Shown one piece after another: positions 23,946-32,237 of a stretch of DNA of 34,945 nt. Position 1 is the stretch's first letter; each line of letters starts with the position of its first letter. Origin of the DNA: an uncultured Verrucomicrobiales bacterium (GTDB lineage: Bacteria; Verrucomicrobiota; Verrucomicrobiia; Verrucomicrobiales; Akkermansiaceae); NCBI GenBank assembly GCA_937916135.1, contig CALFTQ010000181.1:1-34945 (forward strand). Reading direction: 5' to 3'. The notes under the pieces are model-generated. The model was not told the DNA's origin. It was given only the letters and a program-made list of their open reading frames with translations, and did no database searches. Made by a program: the position numbers and the translations under genes.

Positions 23946-25027
23946 ATGGTGTTGTCAGAAAAGCTGTGTGGGTGCTTGTTGAGAAATTCGCGGGCGGCGG
24001 TGGCGCGGCGCAGGCAGAGCTGCGGGTCGCCCTTTTCTTCGGCCAGCGCGGCTTCGCAGGCCTGGGCCAGCCCGAATTGATTGAGGGCGATGAGGATTTC
24101 TCGCTCCTCTTCCTCCCAGGTCACGATGCCCATGAGCGTGCCGAGCCGGAGCAGGGAGACGGCATCGCGCAGTTCCTTGATACTGAGCCGGCGGCAGTTA
24201 GTCAGCAGACCATAGGCGCGGGCGATGGTATCCTGCAGGTGGAGCCCGGGCTCTGCCAGGAGCTTGCGGCGCACTTGCAACTCTCGCAGCACGATGTGGT
24301 CCACCACATCGTGGAAGGCATCCATCATTTCATCGATGCTGTCTTCCGGGCCGGGGATGGAGAAGAGGACGAAGAGATGGCCGGTGTCGTCCTGCGCATC
24401 AGAGAAATACGGGGAGATGCTCACATGCAGCTTTTCCAGTGCCTTGGTCACCTGGTTCATCATGTTGGCCGTGGTGAGGGCGGGCAGGTGCAGCAGGCAG
24501 TAGAGCTGCAGCCCGTCACCCGCTTCGGAGGGGATGCTGGTCAGGTAGCCATGCCGGGGAGAGTGGGCAAAGTTGAGCTCCTCCTGCAGCGTATCATCGA
24601 GTTCCTGGATGTCCTGCACACAATCCTCGAAGTTGAGGCCATTCCGGAAGGCGTGTACTACCAGGTGCTCTTCCTCATTCACCATCATGATGAAGGGGCG
24701 GCGCTGGGGGATGATGATGTAGCAGCCATCCTGGCGGGCGGCCATGCAGGGGGTGAGCTGCTTGCGGGTGAGCAGGGCGCGGCGCTGGCCGTAGCTCAGC
24801 TTGCTCATTTCGGAGCAGAACGCGGTTTTGAATCCTTGCATGCCCCGCAGCACAGGCAGCAGCTGTTCTGCCACAGCGGCGCGGGATTCTGCCGTGCTCC
24901 AGCCGGGGAAAGGGAAACCCGGCAGGTTGCGCACCATGCGCACTATGGAGCCCACTACCACTCCGTCTGTTGTGTTGCGGTCAGGCGTCCAGTTGCGGGT
25001 TGAACTTAAGAGGGTTTCCAGCTTCAT
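23942..25027 (-). CDS. mcsB: McsB-family protein arginine kinase homologue, probably catalytically degenerate
   Basis: The 361-residue protein aligns over its whole length with Bacillus McsB, which phosphorylates arginines to mark proteins for ClpC. Family landmarks kept are VRNLPGFPFP, MVNEEEH (117-121), HGYLTS, HLPAL and YGLLTNCRRLS plus LLRLG. Several key positions, judged against McsB recalled from memory, are changed: SSRIRLAR reads GSIVRMVR (first Arg is I28); the active-site Cys of SCPTNVGTGLR is I165 in SIPSEAGDGLQ; the ATP-binding RGIYGEGSEA reads SPYFSDAQDD; and the phosphoarginine-binding RDxxRA is LCLRRA. It may therefore be a pseudokinase or adaptor. It overlaps mcsA (ATGA) and clpC (ATGA). 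Confidence 0.88.
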   Translation of the reverse strand: MKLETLLSSTRNWTPDRNTTDGVVVGSIVRMVRNLPGFPFPGWSTAESRAAVAEQLLPVLRGMQGFKTAFCSEMSKLSYGQRRALLTRKQLTPCMAARQDGCYIIIPQRRPFIMMVNEEEHLVVHAFRNGLNFEDCVQDIQELDDTLQEELNFAHSPRHGYLTSIPSEAGDGLQLYCLLHLPALTTANMMNQVTKALEKLHVSISPYFSDAQDDTGHLFVLFSIPGPEDSIDEMMDAFHDVVDHIVLRELQVRRKLLAEPGLHLQDTIARAYGLLTNCRRLSIKELRDAVSLLRLGTLMGIVTWEEEEREILIALNQFGLAQACEAALAEEKGDPQLCLRRATAAREFLNKHPHSFSDNTI

Positions 25028-25527
25028 GCGTCGGCGGGGGGCAGGGCGTTTATCTGGTCGCGCAGAAGGGCGGCTCGCTCATAGTCCTCGCGGGCAACGG
25101 CCTGCTGCATCTCTTTCTGAAGGCGGGCCCGGGTCACGGCGGGTGGCTCGTCGGCTGGTTCAGCTTCCTGCTCGGCCTCGGGATTGAGCTCGCGGGCAAA
25201 GACGGTGTAGCAATCAGGGCAGCCGAGGTGGCCGGTGCGGCGGTAGTCTTCCACGCTGAATCCGCAGACCGGGCAGCTGCTCAGGTCGCTCATGACGGGG
25301 GCCTGCGGGGCTGGGCTTTCGACACCGGTCAGTTCGCGCACCAGTTTATCGACCCGCTGCTTGAATTCTTCCGGGAAGAATTTCTCCGCAAAGGTAAGGG
25401 ATTGAGGGTCAAACAGCCCCTTGGCGCGGGCGCAGGCCTCGCAGAGGGCAAGCTCTGAAACTTGTCCGTTCACTATCTGCGTCAGGAACATCGACGCGCG
25501 TTTGCCGCATATCTGGCACTTTTTCAC
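25024..25527 (-). CDS. mcsA: McsA-like zinc-finger and UVR-motif protein
   Basis: This 167-residue protein is the McsB activator and partner in the ClpC arginine-phosphorylation module. It has an N-terminal CQICGKRAS and CEACARAKG finger (CxxC pairs), a second pair CPVCGFS and CPDCYTVF in the middle, and a C-terminal UVR motif (RLQKEMQQAVAREDYERAAL). The GTG at 25527 is chosen because VKKCQICGK aligns with the family start; an ATG at 25566 would add 13 residues with no family match. Its stop overlaps the mcsB start (ATGA). The first finger is close to canonical, so zinc binding is likely. Confidence 0.82.
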   Translation of the reverse strand: MKKCQICGKRASMFLTQIVNGQVSELALCEACARAKGLFDPQSLTFAEKFFPEEFKQRVDKLVRELTGVESPAPQAPVMSDLSSCPVCGFSVEDYRRTGHLGCPDCYTVFARELNPEAEQEAEPADEPPAVTRARLQKEMQQAVAREDYERAALLRDQINALPPADA

Positions 25528-25616
25528 GCAAACAGAGTACACCGAGTTCCCGCACTTTGCCAGCATTCTGCGCGTCTTTCTGTGTCAGTAAGGAGGGGGT
25601 GCAGGGCATTGCGGAG

Positions 25617-25645
25617 TTGACGCGTGCACCTCTGCATGTTAAATT
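25617..25645 (+). promoter_or_regulatory. Promoter of mutL
   Basis: TTGACG (25617-25622), a 17-nt spacer and TAAATT (25640-25645) lie between mcsA and mutL. The ATG at 25658 would be about 6 nt downstream of the transcript start, another ultra-short leader. Confidence 0.6.
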
Positions 25646-25657
25646 CACCGCACGACC

Positions 25658-27472
25658 ATGCCGGAACCCGAAGAACAGAACATTCACCTCATGAGTGATA
25701 TCCTTGCCAGCCAGGTGGCTGCCGGTGAGGTGGTGGAGCGTCCGGCTTCCGTGGTCAAGGAACTGGTGGAGAACAGCATTGATGCCGGCGCTCACAGTGT
25801 GCGAGTGGAGCTGCGCCGCGGCGGTGTCTCTCTCATCAAGGTGACGGATGATGGCTGCGGCATGAGCAAGGCAGATGCCGCCCTGTGCCTGCAGCGGCAT
25901 GCCACCAGCAAGCTGGTGCAGGTGGAGGATTTGTTCGCCATCCGCCAGCTGGGGTTCCGCGGTGAGGCTCTGCCCAGTATTGCTTCTGTCTCGCACCTGA
26001 CGCTGACCACGCGTCGCGCGGCAGATGTGGAGGGCTGGCGTGTGAGTGCCGAGGGCGGGGTGGAGGCTCCCCTGATGAATGCCGGTTGTGCCCCGGGTAC
26101 GGAAATCAGTGTCAGCAACCTCTTCTTCAATACGCCGGTGCGCCGCAAGTTCCTGAAGAGTGATGAGACGGAGGCCGGGCATGTGGAGCACCAGGTGCGC
26201 CTGCATGCGCTGGCTTTCCCGGAGATTCGCTTCACCTATGTGCGGGATGGCCAGATGGTGTTCGATGTGCCGGCCACGCATGATCTGCGGCAGCGGATTG
26301 CCGATTTTGTGGGGCGTGAGACAGCCGCTGCCCTCATGCGGATTCGCCCCACGGAGGCACCCGGCGTGCGAGTGAGCGGTTATCTGATGCCCATTTCCGC
26401 GGCGCGCCGCAACCGCCGCATGCAGTATGTTTTCCTGAATGGCCGCCCGGTGGAGGACCAGATTATCAACCGAGCTGTGCGCGATGGCTACGGCGGTTTC
26501 CCGCCGGGGCTGCACCCGGCCCTGTTCCTGTATCTGGAGGTGGAGCCCGCCCTGGTAGATGTGAATGTGCACCCGGCCAAACGCGAGGTGCGTTTCCGCC
26601 GCCCGGCGGAAATTACCCTGGCGGTGATGGATGCCGTGGCGGCTACGCTGGCTGCGCATGCCCGTGGCGAGTCGGAAGAACCTCCTGCTCAGCAAGTCCT
26701 GGAACCTCAGCCGGTCGTGAAACCTGTAACGGTTGCAGCGCCCGTCCGTCCTGCTGCACCTGCGCCGCGTCCCGAAACTCGCCCGCCCCTGGTGCTCAAA
26801 CCACTGGTAACCCCGCGCCAGCAGGAGTTGGAGCTGCCCCCGGCTCCGGCGCCCGCACCTGTTCCCGCGCCGGAGCCGCAGGCGGCCCCGCTGCCACCCC
26901 ATTTCCGCCACATCGGCACGCTGCATAATCAGTATGCCATCTTCGAGAACAAGGAAGGCATGGTGCTCATGTCGCCCCGCGCGGCGAGGGAGCGCATCAT
27001 CTTTGAGCGCCTGCAGGAGAGCAACCGCCGCCCGCTGGAATCGCAGCGGTTGCTGGTGCCGGAGCTGCTGGAGCTTGATACCCGCGATATGGGGATTGCG
27101 CTGGAGGTGAAACCTCAGCTGGAGCAGGCTGGGTTCCAGCTCTCGCCCTTCGGGCGTAACACCTTGCGTATTGAGGCTATTCCCGCCATTCTCCCCCTGC
27201 GCAAGGTAAATGATTTTGTGCAGGATCTGCTGCGTGTATTCACTAGTGGCGAGGTTCGGCTCACCCGCGCCCGAAGCCCCTTCGAGCCCTTTGCCCGCCA
27301 GCTGGCCCGCCAGTATGCCATGCAGGAGGATGTGACCGCCTACCTGCAGAATCCGCTGCCTCTGCTGGCCTCCCTGCTGGAATGCGAAATCCCCTATTGC
27401 AGCCCGGGCGGTAAATCCACCCTGCTGCCGTTCCCTATGGCGGAATTGAACCGCCGCTTTCAGACTCAGTGA
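25658..27472 (+). CDS. mutL: DNA mismatch repair protein MutL
   Basis: This 604-residue GHKL ATPase couples MutS mismatch recognition to repair. The N-terminal ATPase domain (about 1-330) has SQVAAGEVVERPAS, LVENSIDAGA, DDGCGM and LGFRGEALPSI. A long Pro/Ala-rich linker (about 335-405) follows, then a C-terminal dimerisation domain (about 410-604). The endonuclease motifs of most bacterial MutL appear lost: DQHAxxExxxxE is SPRAARERIIFE (439-450), and CPHGRP is C581-SPGGK. This MutL may need a separate nicking nuclease. The 3' end overlaps the convergent membrane-protein gene by 7 nt. Confidence 0.95.
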   Translation: MPEPEEQNIHLMSDILASQVAAGEVVERPASVVKELVENSIDAGAHSVRVELRRGGVSLIKVTDDGCGMSKADAALCLQRHATSKLVQVEDLFAIRQLGFRGEALPSIASVSHLTLTTRRAADVEGWRVSAEGGVEAPLMNAGCAPGTEISVSNLFFNTPVRRKFLKSDETEAGHVEHQVRLHALAFPEIRFTYVRDGQMVFDVPATHDLRQRIADFVGRETAAALMRIRPTEAPGVRVSGYLMPISAARRNRRMQYVFLNGRPVEDQIINRAVRDGYGGFPPGLHPALFLYLEVEPALVDVNVHPAKREVRFRRPAEITLAVMDAVAATLAAHARGESEEPPAQQVLEPQPVVKPVTVAAPVRPAAPAPRPETRPPLVLKPLVTPRQQELELPPAPAPAPVPAPEPQAAPLPPHFRHIGTLHNQYAIFENKEGMVLMSPRAARERIIFERLQESNRRPLESQRLLVPELLELDTRDMGIALEVKPQLEQAGFQLSPFGRNTLRIEAIPAILPLRKVNDFVQDLLRVFTSGEVRLTRARSPFEPFARQLARQYAMQEDVTAYLQNPLPLLASLLECEIPYCSPGGKSTLLPFPMAELNRRFQTQ

Positions 27473-29031
27473 GTAATGAAACGGCCATCCGGCTGCATGG
27501 GGCGTGTATAGTCGCACCCCGGCGCCTTGGGTAACAGCTTGCCCGGAAAGTGCTTCTCGGCCTGGCCGCCTTCCAGCATAAGCCCCGGTATGCAACAGGG
27601 ATTACAATGCGGAATCTTCTGGTACAGGGAGCGGTGCGTGTGCAGCAGGTGCCCTTGCCATACGTCCTGCACGTCGGGGACGCCGGTGTATTGGAGGGAA
27701 CGAATGCGCTCATCCCGGGAGAACAGGATGACAAGCGACAATACATAGACGTATTTGCCCCATGGGAGCTTGTCCCAGTTCAAGCACAGGGCTGCAATCA
27801 GGTGCATGTGGTATATCAGACTTGTTTTCAGCCAAAGTTCATTCAGCCCGAATAAGCCGCTTTCCCGGCTCGAACCAAGGTAGAACCACGGCAGAATCAG
27901 GCAGCATGCTATGCTCACCTGCAAGGCGCGATCCTGCCGGATGATTTCCTTGCCCAGAATGCAGCAGAAGAGCAGGATGCTGGCCACGATGCCGATGTAG
28001 AAATGCAGAAAGAAATCGGGCCAGGAACCCTGGAGCAGAGGAAACAAGCCTATGCTGGTGGCACTTTCTGCCCGAAGGTAATAGCACGCACAAAGCAGCG
28101 TGATACCAACCGGCAGCAGCAGAGAAACTGCTGAGCGCACCATATTATGCCGGGCATCCTGAACCCATGGGATGGCTGCCAGCGGCAGGCAGCCGATGGC
28201 TCCCAGGGGTGAGGTGGGAAGTAGCAGGGTGATGACCAGTGGAATCAGCAGCCGGAGTTTTTCTTGTGCGTTGATGATGAGTGCCGCTGCCAGCAGCGAG
28301 TACGGGTGGAAATTGCATCCCTGTGCATTCAGGAGCATCATCTGTACCGGGTGGGGGGTGCCGGTGTATTCGTTCGGCGGTAAGGAAATGAATTTCCCGA
28401 TGGCGTGCCATATCTCTCCTGTGCCCGCCAGACTGTTGATGATGAGATAGACGGGGTCTTTGAAAATAAAGATGAAGATGAGAAAAAGAAAAGAGAATTT
28501 CTGATTCCGGCAAAAGAATAGCAGCAGCGAGAGCCACATGCCGGCGGCATACCAGAGCACTGCGAGGAACCGTTGCATGGTGTAGCCTTCCGTCAGTCTT
28601 GCCAGCAGAGCCGGGGGAAGCATGCCCGCCAGATAATAGCTCATTTCCCGGCCATTCGGCAGCACAAGCGGCCATGCTTCGCGGATGATGTTATTGTACA
28701 ATGCTTCCCGGAAAATCAGGACATCCGTGGCTGGGGTGAAATATCCGGCTATGCCGGTCAGCATGAAGACAACGATGCAGACGAGTGCCGCAAGTGCGAT
28801 GCCGATGAGATGAGGCCGACTCGGTTTCCATACGGTATCTCCAGCCCTTCTGCGCACATAAGAAATAAGACTCAATATTATTCCCAGGTTGACCGGCCAT
28901 GCCACCCAGGGGGTGAACCAGCTGCTGAAGAAAAGCATGCAGGGCAGCGCCAGATACAGAAGAGAAATGACGGTGACCCAATGGAGACTGATGCCCCTGC
29001 CCGGGCGGTTTTGTATGGCGTTCTCTGTCAT
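27466..29031 (-). CDS. Large polytopic membrane protein of unknown function (521 aa)
   Basis: About 12 hydrophobic helices fill residues 20-420, followed by a soluble Cys/His-containing tail of roughly 80 residues (including HRSLYQKIPHCNPCCIPG). Early loops contain a DVLIFREALYNN-type acidic segment, and the long membrane array with large non-cytoplasmic loops resembles GT-C-type glycosyltransferases, but no catalytic motif is clear. I therefore do not name a function. A perfect -35 TTGACA and a good -10 lie 12 nt upstream of the ATG. The 3' end overlaps mutL by 7 nt on the opposite strand. Confidence 0.7.
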   Translation of the reverse strand: MTENAIQNRPGRGISLHWVTVISLLYLALPCMLFFSSWFTPWVAWPVNLGIILSLISYVRRRAGDTVWKPSRPHLIGIALAALVCIVVFMLTGIAGYFTPATDVLIFREALYNNIIREAWPLVLPNGREMSYYLAGMLPPALLARLTEGYTMQRFLAVLWYAAGMWLSLLLFFCRNQKFSFLFLIFIFIFKDPVYLIINSLAGTGEIWHAIGKFISLPPNEYTGTPHPVQMMLLNAQGCNFHPYSLLAAALIINAQEKLRLLIPLVITLLLPTSPLGAIGCLPLAAIPWVQDARHNMVRSAVSLLLPVGITLLCACYYLRAESATSIGLFPLLQGSWPDFFLHFYIGIVASILLFCCILGKEIIRQDRALQVSIACCLILPWFYLGSSRESGLFGLNELWLKTSLIYHMHLIAALCLNWDKLPWGKYVYVLSLVILFSRDERIRSLQYTGVPDVQDVWQGHLLHTHRSLYQKIPHCNPCCIPGLMLEGGQAEKHFPGKLLPKAPGCDYTRPMQPDGRFITH

Positions 29032-29043
29032 GACTTGCCTGCT

Positions 29044-29072
29044 AATCTAACACTCACGGTGGAGCTTGTCAA
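29044..29072 (-). promoter_or_regulatory. Promoter of the large membrane protein gene
   Basis: On the minus strand the consensus TTGACA (29067-29072), a 17-nt spacer and TAGATT (29044-29049) precede the ATG at 29031. The leader would be about 6 nt. It is divergent from the promoter at 29103-29130. Confidence 0.7.
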
Positions 29073-29102
29073 TAATTTGTAGTGCGTATCGGAAATCTCG
29101 GC

Positions 29103-29130
29103 TTGCCATTCTTTCGGAAAAGTGTATAAT
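29103..29130 (+). promoter_or_regulatory. Promoter of the exported protein, upstream of gatB
   Basis: TTGCCA (29103-29108), a 16-nt spacer and the consensus TATAAT (29125-29130) lie 17 nt before the ATG at 29148. It is the strongest -10 match in the window. Confidence 0.75.
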
Positions 29131-29147
29131 ATCCGGGCGTAAATCTC

Positions 29148-30092
29148 ATGCGGAAATTGCTGTACATGGCCGGTATATCGCTGGCGCTGGGGAATATGAG
29201 CCCGGCGCAGGCCATGACTGTGCTGGAGCTGGACGAGCCCCGGCCGGTCACGGAGGAGGCGGCTGAGGCCCGCCAGCTGGGGCAGGAGTTTCTTCAGACC
29301 GCTTCCGAGATGTGGATGCTCCTTTCCGGTGTGAGCAGTAAACAGGATGCGGATGCCGCTGCCGCCCGGTTTTCGGAGCTGGTCAGAATCACGTTTGAAC
29401 TGGATAACCGCCTGAGTTCGCTTCCTCTCATAGCGCCGGAGGCCGAATGCGTGGGCATGATGGATTCGGTGCAGCTGCGCATCCTGGAAACCATGGATGA
29501 CCTGCATGTGGAGTTCCTGAGCATCTGCCGCGCCCGTTGTTACGGCTCTGAGATTCTGGTAAAGGCTTTCGAACAGGCTATCGAGCTGGGAATGTTTGCC
29601 GAGGAAGACCGGGAACTGCTGGAATCTCCCGGGGCGCCGCTGTCGGCAGAAGAGGCCCTCGCCGAAATCGCCCGCCTGAACCGCCTGGAAGCGCCCGATA
29701 GGGAGGTGCTGCATGTGCTGGAGCAAGTACAGGATGAGGAGGAGGCCTCGAAAGCAGCGGTGAAGCTCACCTCTCTTTCCCTGCAGCTTAAGCCTCTGAT
29801 TCCCGCAGCGGATATGGAGCACCGCGAATTCGCGCCGGAGTCTGCCGCAGCGGCGCAGGCCGTGCTGGCCCCGCTGGAGCCGATTCTGTGGGCCATCCGC
29901 AGCGAGATTGTTCGCATTGCCGCGCTGCCCGGCTATGAAGCCGAGACATACGATGATTTTTCTGTGGCGCTCGACCTGGTGTTTGAAAGCCTGGGTGCCA
30001 CGCACACCAATCTTTTTGATTCTGTATTCGATGCCTCATTCCGCACGGACCTGGACAACGCGCTCCGGGAGAATTCCATCTCTTCACAATAA
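29148..30092 (+). CDS. Exported helical protein of unknown function (314 aa)
   Basis: A signal peptide (MRKLLYMAGISLALGNMSPA, likely cleaved after AQA at about 21-23) precedes a roughly 290-residue acidic, almost entirely helical mature protein rich in Ala, Glu and Leu. Two Cys lie close together (SICRARCYGSE). It contains long amphipathic helices (PVTEEAAEARQLGQEFLQ, SAEEALAEIARLNRLEAPD, EASKAAVKLTSLSLQLKP) that may form a helical bundle. I do not recognise a family. gatB starts 18 nt downstream, so it is probably in the same transcript; the functional link is unclear. Confidence 0.7.
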   Translation: MRKLLYMAGISLALGNMSPAQAMTVLELDEPRPVTEEAAEARQLGQEFLQTASEMWMLLSGVSSKQDADAAAARFSELVRITFELDNRLSSLPLIAPEAECVGMMDSVQLRILETMDDLHVEFLSICRARCYGSEILVKAFEQAIELGMFAEEDRELLESPGAPLSAEEALAEIARLNRLEAPDREVLHVLEQVQDEEEASKAAVKLTSLSLQLKPLIPAADMEHREFAPESAAAAQAVLAPLEPILWAIRSEIVRIAALPGYEAETYDDFSVALDLVFESLGATHTNLFDSVFDASFRTDLDNALRENSISSQ

Positions 30093-30110
30093 ACACACCA
30101 TCGTTCACAC

Positions 30111-31574
30111 ATGCCTGTTTCTGATTACCTCGTAACCATCGGTCTGGAAGTTCACTGCCAGATTAAGACTGAGACCAAAATGTTCTGCTCCTGCAAGGCC
30201 GGTTTTGGCTACGAACCGAACACGAATGTGTGCCCCACCTGTCTGGGCATGCCCGGTGCGCTGCCGGTGCTCAACAAGTTTGCCATTGAGCGCACCATTC
30301 TCACCGGCATGATGCTGGGCTGCACTACTCCGCCTGTTTCCAAGTGGGACCGCAAGAACTACTTCTATGCCGATATGCCCAAGAACTACCAGACCAGCCA
30401 GCTGGACCTGCCGCTCTGCATTGGTGGCGAGGTGCCGCTGTATGCCTGGGCCTACCCGGCAGATTGCAAGGTGAAGGCCGATGGCCCGGTGGTGCGCACG
30501 GTGAAGCTCGACCACATTCACCTGGAGGAGGACGCCGCCAAGCTCACCCACTACAGTGGCTATTCCGTGGTGGACTACAACCGCGGCGGCACCCCGCTCA
30601 TGGAGATTGTCTCCGCTCCCGACCTGACCAGCCCGGAGGAAACCTACGCCTACCTCAAGAGCCTGCAGCAGATGATGATCTGCGCCGGTATCTCCGATGC
30701 CGACATGGAGAAGGGGCAGATGCGCTGCGACGTGAACGTCTCCCTGCGCCCCAAGGGCCAGAAGGAACTGGGCGCCAAGATTGAGATGAAGAACATCAAC
30801 TCCATGTCTGCCGCCCGCCGTGCGCTCATCTACGAGATTCACCGCCAGGCCGAGGAGCTGGATATGGGTATTGCCCAGGTGCAGTCCACGCGCCGCTGGG
30901 ATGACGCCCTGGGCGAAAGCATCGTGATGCGCACCAAGGAGAATGCCCACGACTACCGCTACCACACCTGCCCGGATCTCATCCCGGTGCAGACCGCCCC
31001 GCTGGTGGAGAAGGTGAAGCACGAGCTGCCCGAGCTGCCGGACGCCCTTCATGCCCGCCTGCAGAGCGCCTATGGCCTGCCGGTGGCCGATGCCAACACC
31101 CTGGTGGGCGATTTCAAGCTCTGCCGCTACTTCGAGGATGCCGCTGCCGGCAGCAAGCACCCCCGCAAGGTGGCCAACTGGGTCATCAACAACCTCACCG
31201 CCGTGCTGGCCGAGAAAGAGCTGAACATCGAAACCTGCCCGCTGGCTCCCAAGGCACTGGCCGGGCTGGTGGATATCATCGAGGACGGCCTTGTCTCCAA
31301 CAACCAGGCCCGCGAAGTGCTGGAAAAGATGTGGGAAACCGGCATGACCGCCGCCGCGGCTGCGGATGCCATGGGCTTCAAGAAGACGGATACCAATGCG
31401 CTGGATGCCGTGGTAGCCCAGGTGCTGGAGGAGAACCCGGATATGGTGGCCATTGTGAAGGGTGGCAACATGAAGCTCATCAACGCCCTCACCGGCAAGG
31501 TGATGAAGGTGAGCAACCCGAAGCCCAACCCCAAGATGGTGACCGAAATCATCCTCGCGAAACTTGGTCTTTGA
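30111..31574 (+). CDS. gatB: Aspartyl/glutamyl-tRNA amidotransferase subunit B
   Basis: This 487-residue protein is the kinase and transamidation subunit that binds tRNA and phosphorylates mischarged Glu-tRNA-Gln (or Asp-tRNA-Asn) in the GatCAB complex. The N-terminal GatB domain shows VTIGLEVHCQIKTETKMFC, FCSCKAGFGYEPN, NVCPTCLGMPGALPVLN and YFYADMPKNYQTSQ; the C-rich pairs match the zinc site. The C-terminal GatB/YqeY tail domain (about 330-487) contains GLVSNNQAREVLEKMWETG and the final KGGNMKLINALTGKVMK. gatA and gatC are not in the window, so the operon is split. It is followed by an FNT gene 24 nt downstream. Confidence 0.97.
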   Translation: MPVSDYLVTIGLEVHCQIKTETKMFCSCKAGFGYEPNTNVCPTCLGMPGALPVLNKFAIERTILTGMMLGCTTPPVSKWDRKNYFYADMPKNYQTSQLDLPLCIGGEVPLYAWAYPADCKVKADGPVVRTVKLDHIHLEEDAAKLTHYSGYSVVDYNRGGTPLMEIVSAPDLTSPEETYAYLKSLQQMMICAGISDADMEKGQMRCDVNVSLRPKGQKELGAKIEMKNINSMSAARRALIYEIHRQAEELDMGIAQVQSTRRWDDALGESIVMRTKENAHDYRYHTCPDLIPVQTAPLVEKVKHELPELPDALHARLQSAYGLPVADANTLVGDFKLCRYFEDAAAGSKHPRKVANWVINNLTAVLAEKELNIETCPLAPKALAGLVDIIEDGLVSNNQAREVLEKMWETGMTAAAAADAMGFKKTDTNALDAVVAQVLEENPDMVAIVKGGNMKLINALTGKVMKVSNPKPNPKMVTEIILAKLGL

Positions 31575-31598
31575 TTTGAACTCTCACGTGCGGATACG

Positions 31599-32234
31599 AT
31601 GAAAAAGTTTGCTGAAGTCATGCGCTCATCCACTATGGCGGGGGTGAGTGTGGGTATTGCGGGGTTCGGGTATCTGGCCTCGCGCGATGCCGGGGCGGGA
31701 TTCATCGTGATGCGCGAGCTGATGGGCAGTGTCTTGTTCTCCTTTGCCTTGCTGGCTGTTGTGAATTACAAAACCATGCTCTACACCGGCACGGCAGGCT
31801 TTGTGAAGAAGGGGGAGATGGGGCGCCTGGCGCTCATCCTCCTGGGAAATATCATAGGCTGCCTGCTGGTGGCGCTCATGGCGCGCCTTTCGCCCATGCC
31901 GTTGCTGCAGACGGCGCAGGGGATTCTGGAGCTCCGGCTTTCCACCGGAGCGATAAATGGCGGTATCCTCTCCATTGGCTGCGGTTTCATCATGACCACG
32001 GCGGTTACCTTTGCCCGGAAAGGGAATAACCTGCCGCTCATGATTGGCGTGCCGCTGTTCATCATGTGCGGCTTTCCGCACTGTGTGGCAGATGCGTTCT
32101 ATTATCTTGCGGCGCCTCTTGCGTTCTGGCAGGCTCACCTGGGCGAAATCCTGGTGTTCTATGCTTCCATTGTCCTGGGGAATTTCATCGGGTGCAATTT
32201 TTACCGTATAATCATGGGCTCCAATCCGGAGTAA
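31599..32234 (+). CDS. Formate/nitrite transporter (FNT) family membrane protein
   Basis: The 211-residue protein has six predicted helices and FNT-like marks: the LYTGTAGF re-entrant loop region, GFPHCVADAFYY (family GFEHxxANxxY, here with Cys and Asp), and GNFIGC near the last helix. FNT proteins are pentameric channels for formate, nitrite or hydrosulfide. The length is shorter than typical (about 260-280) because the N terminus begins close to the first helix. Substrate is not certain. umuC follows after 3 nt, so cotranscription is likely. Confidence 0.8.
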   Translation: MKKFAEVMRSSTMAGVSVGIAGFGYLASRDAGAGFIVMRELMGSVLFSFALLAVVNYKTMLYTGTAGFVKKGEMGRLALILLGNIIGCLLVALMARLSPMPLLQTAQGILELRLSTGAINGGILSIGCGFIMTTAVTFARKGNNLPLMIGVPLFIMCGFPHCVADAFYYLAAPLAFWQAHLGEILVFYASIVLGNFIGCNFYRIIMGSNPE

Positions 32235-32237
32235 GGA

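Noticed and set aside
23942..25027. mcsB as a pseudogene
   Set aside because: The frame is intact at normal length and coupled on both sides, so loss of catalytic residues points to a pseudoenzyme, not to a decaying gene.
25409..27595. Minus-strand open frame of 728 codons opposite mutL
   Set aside because: It is antisense to mutL and partly mcsA, and shows no domain.
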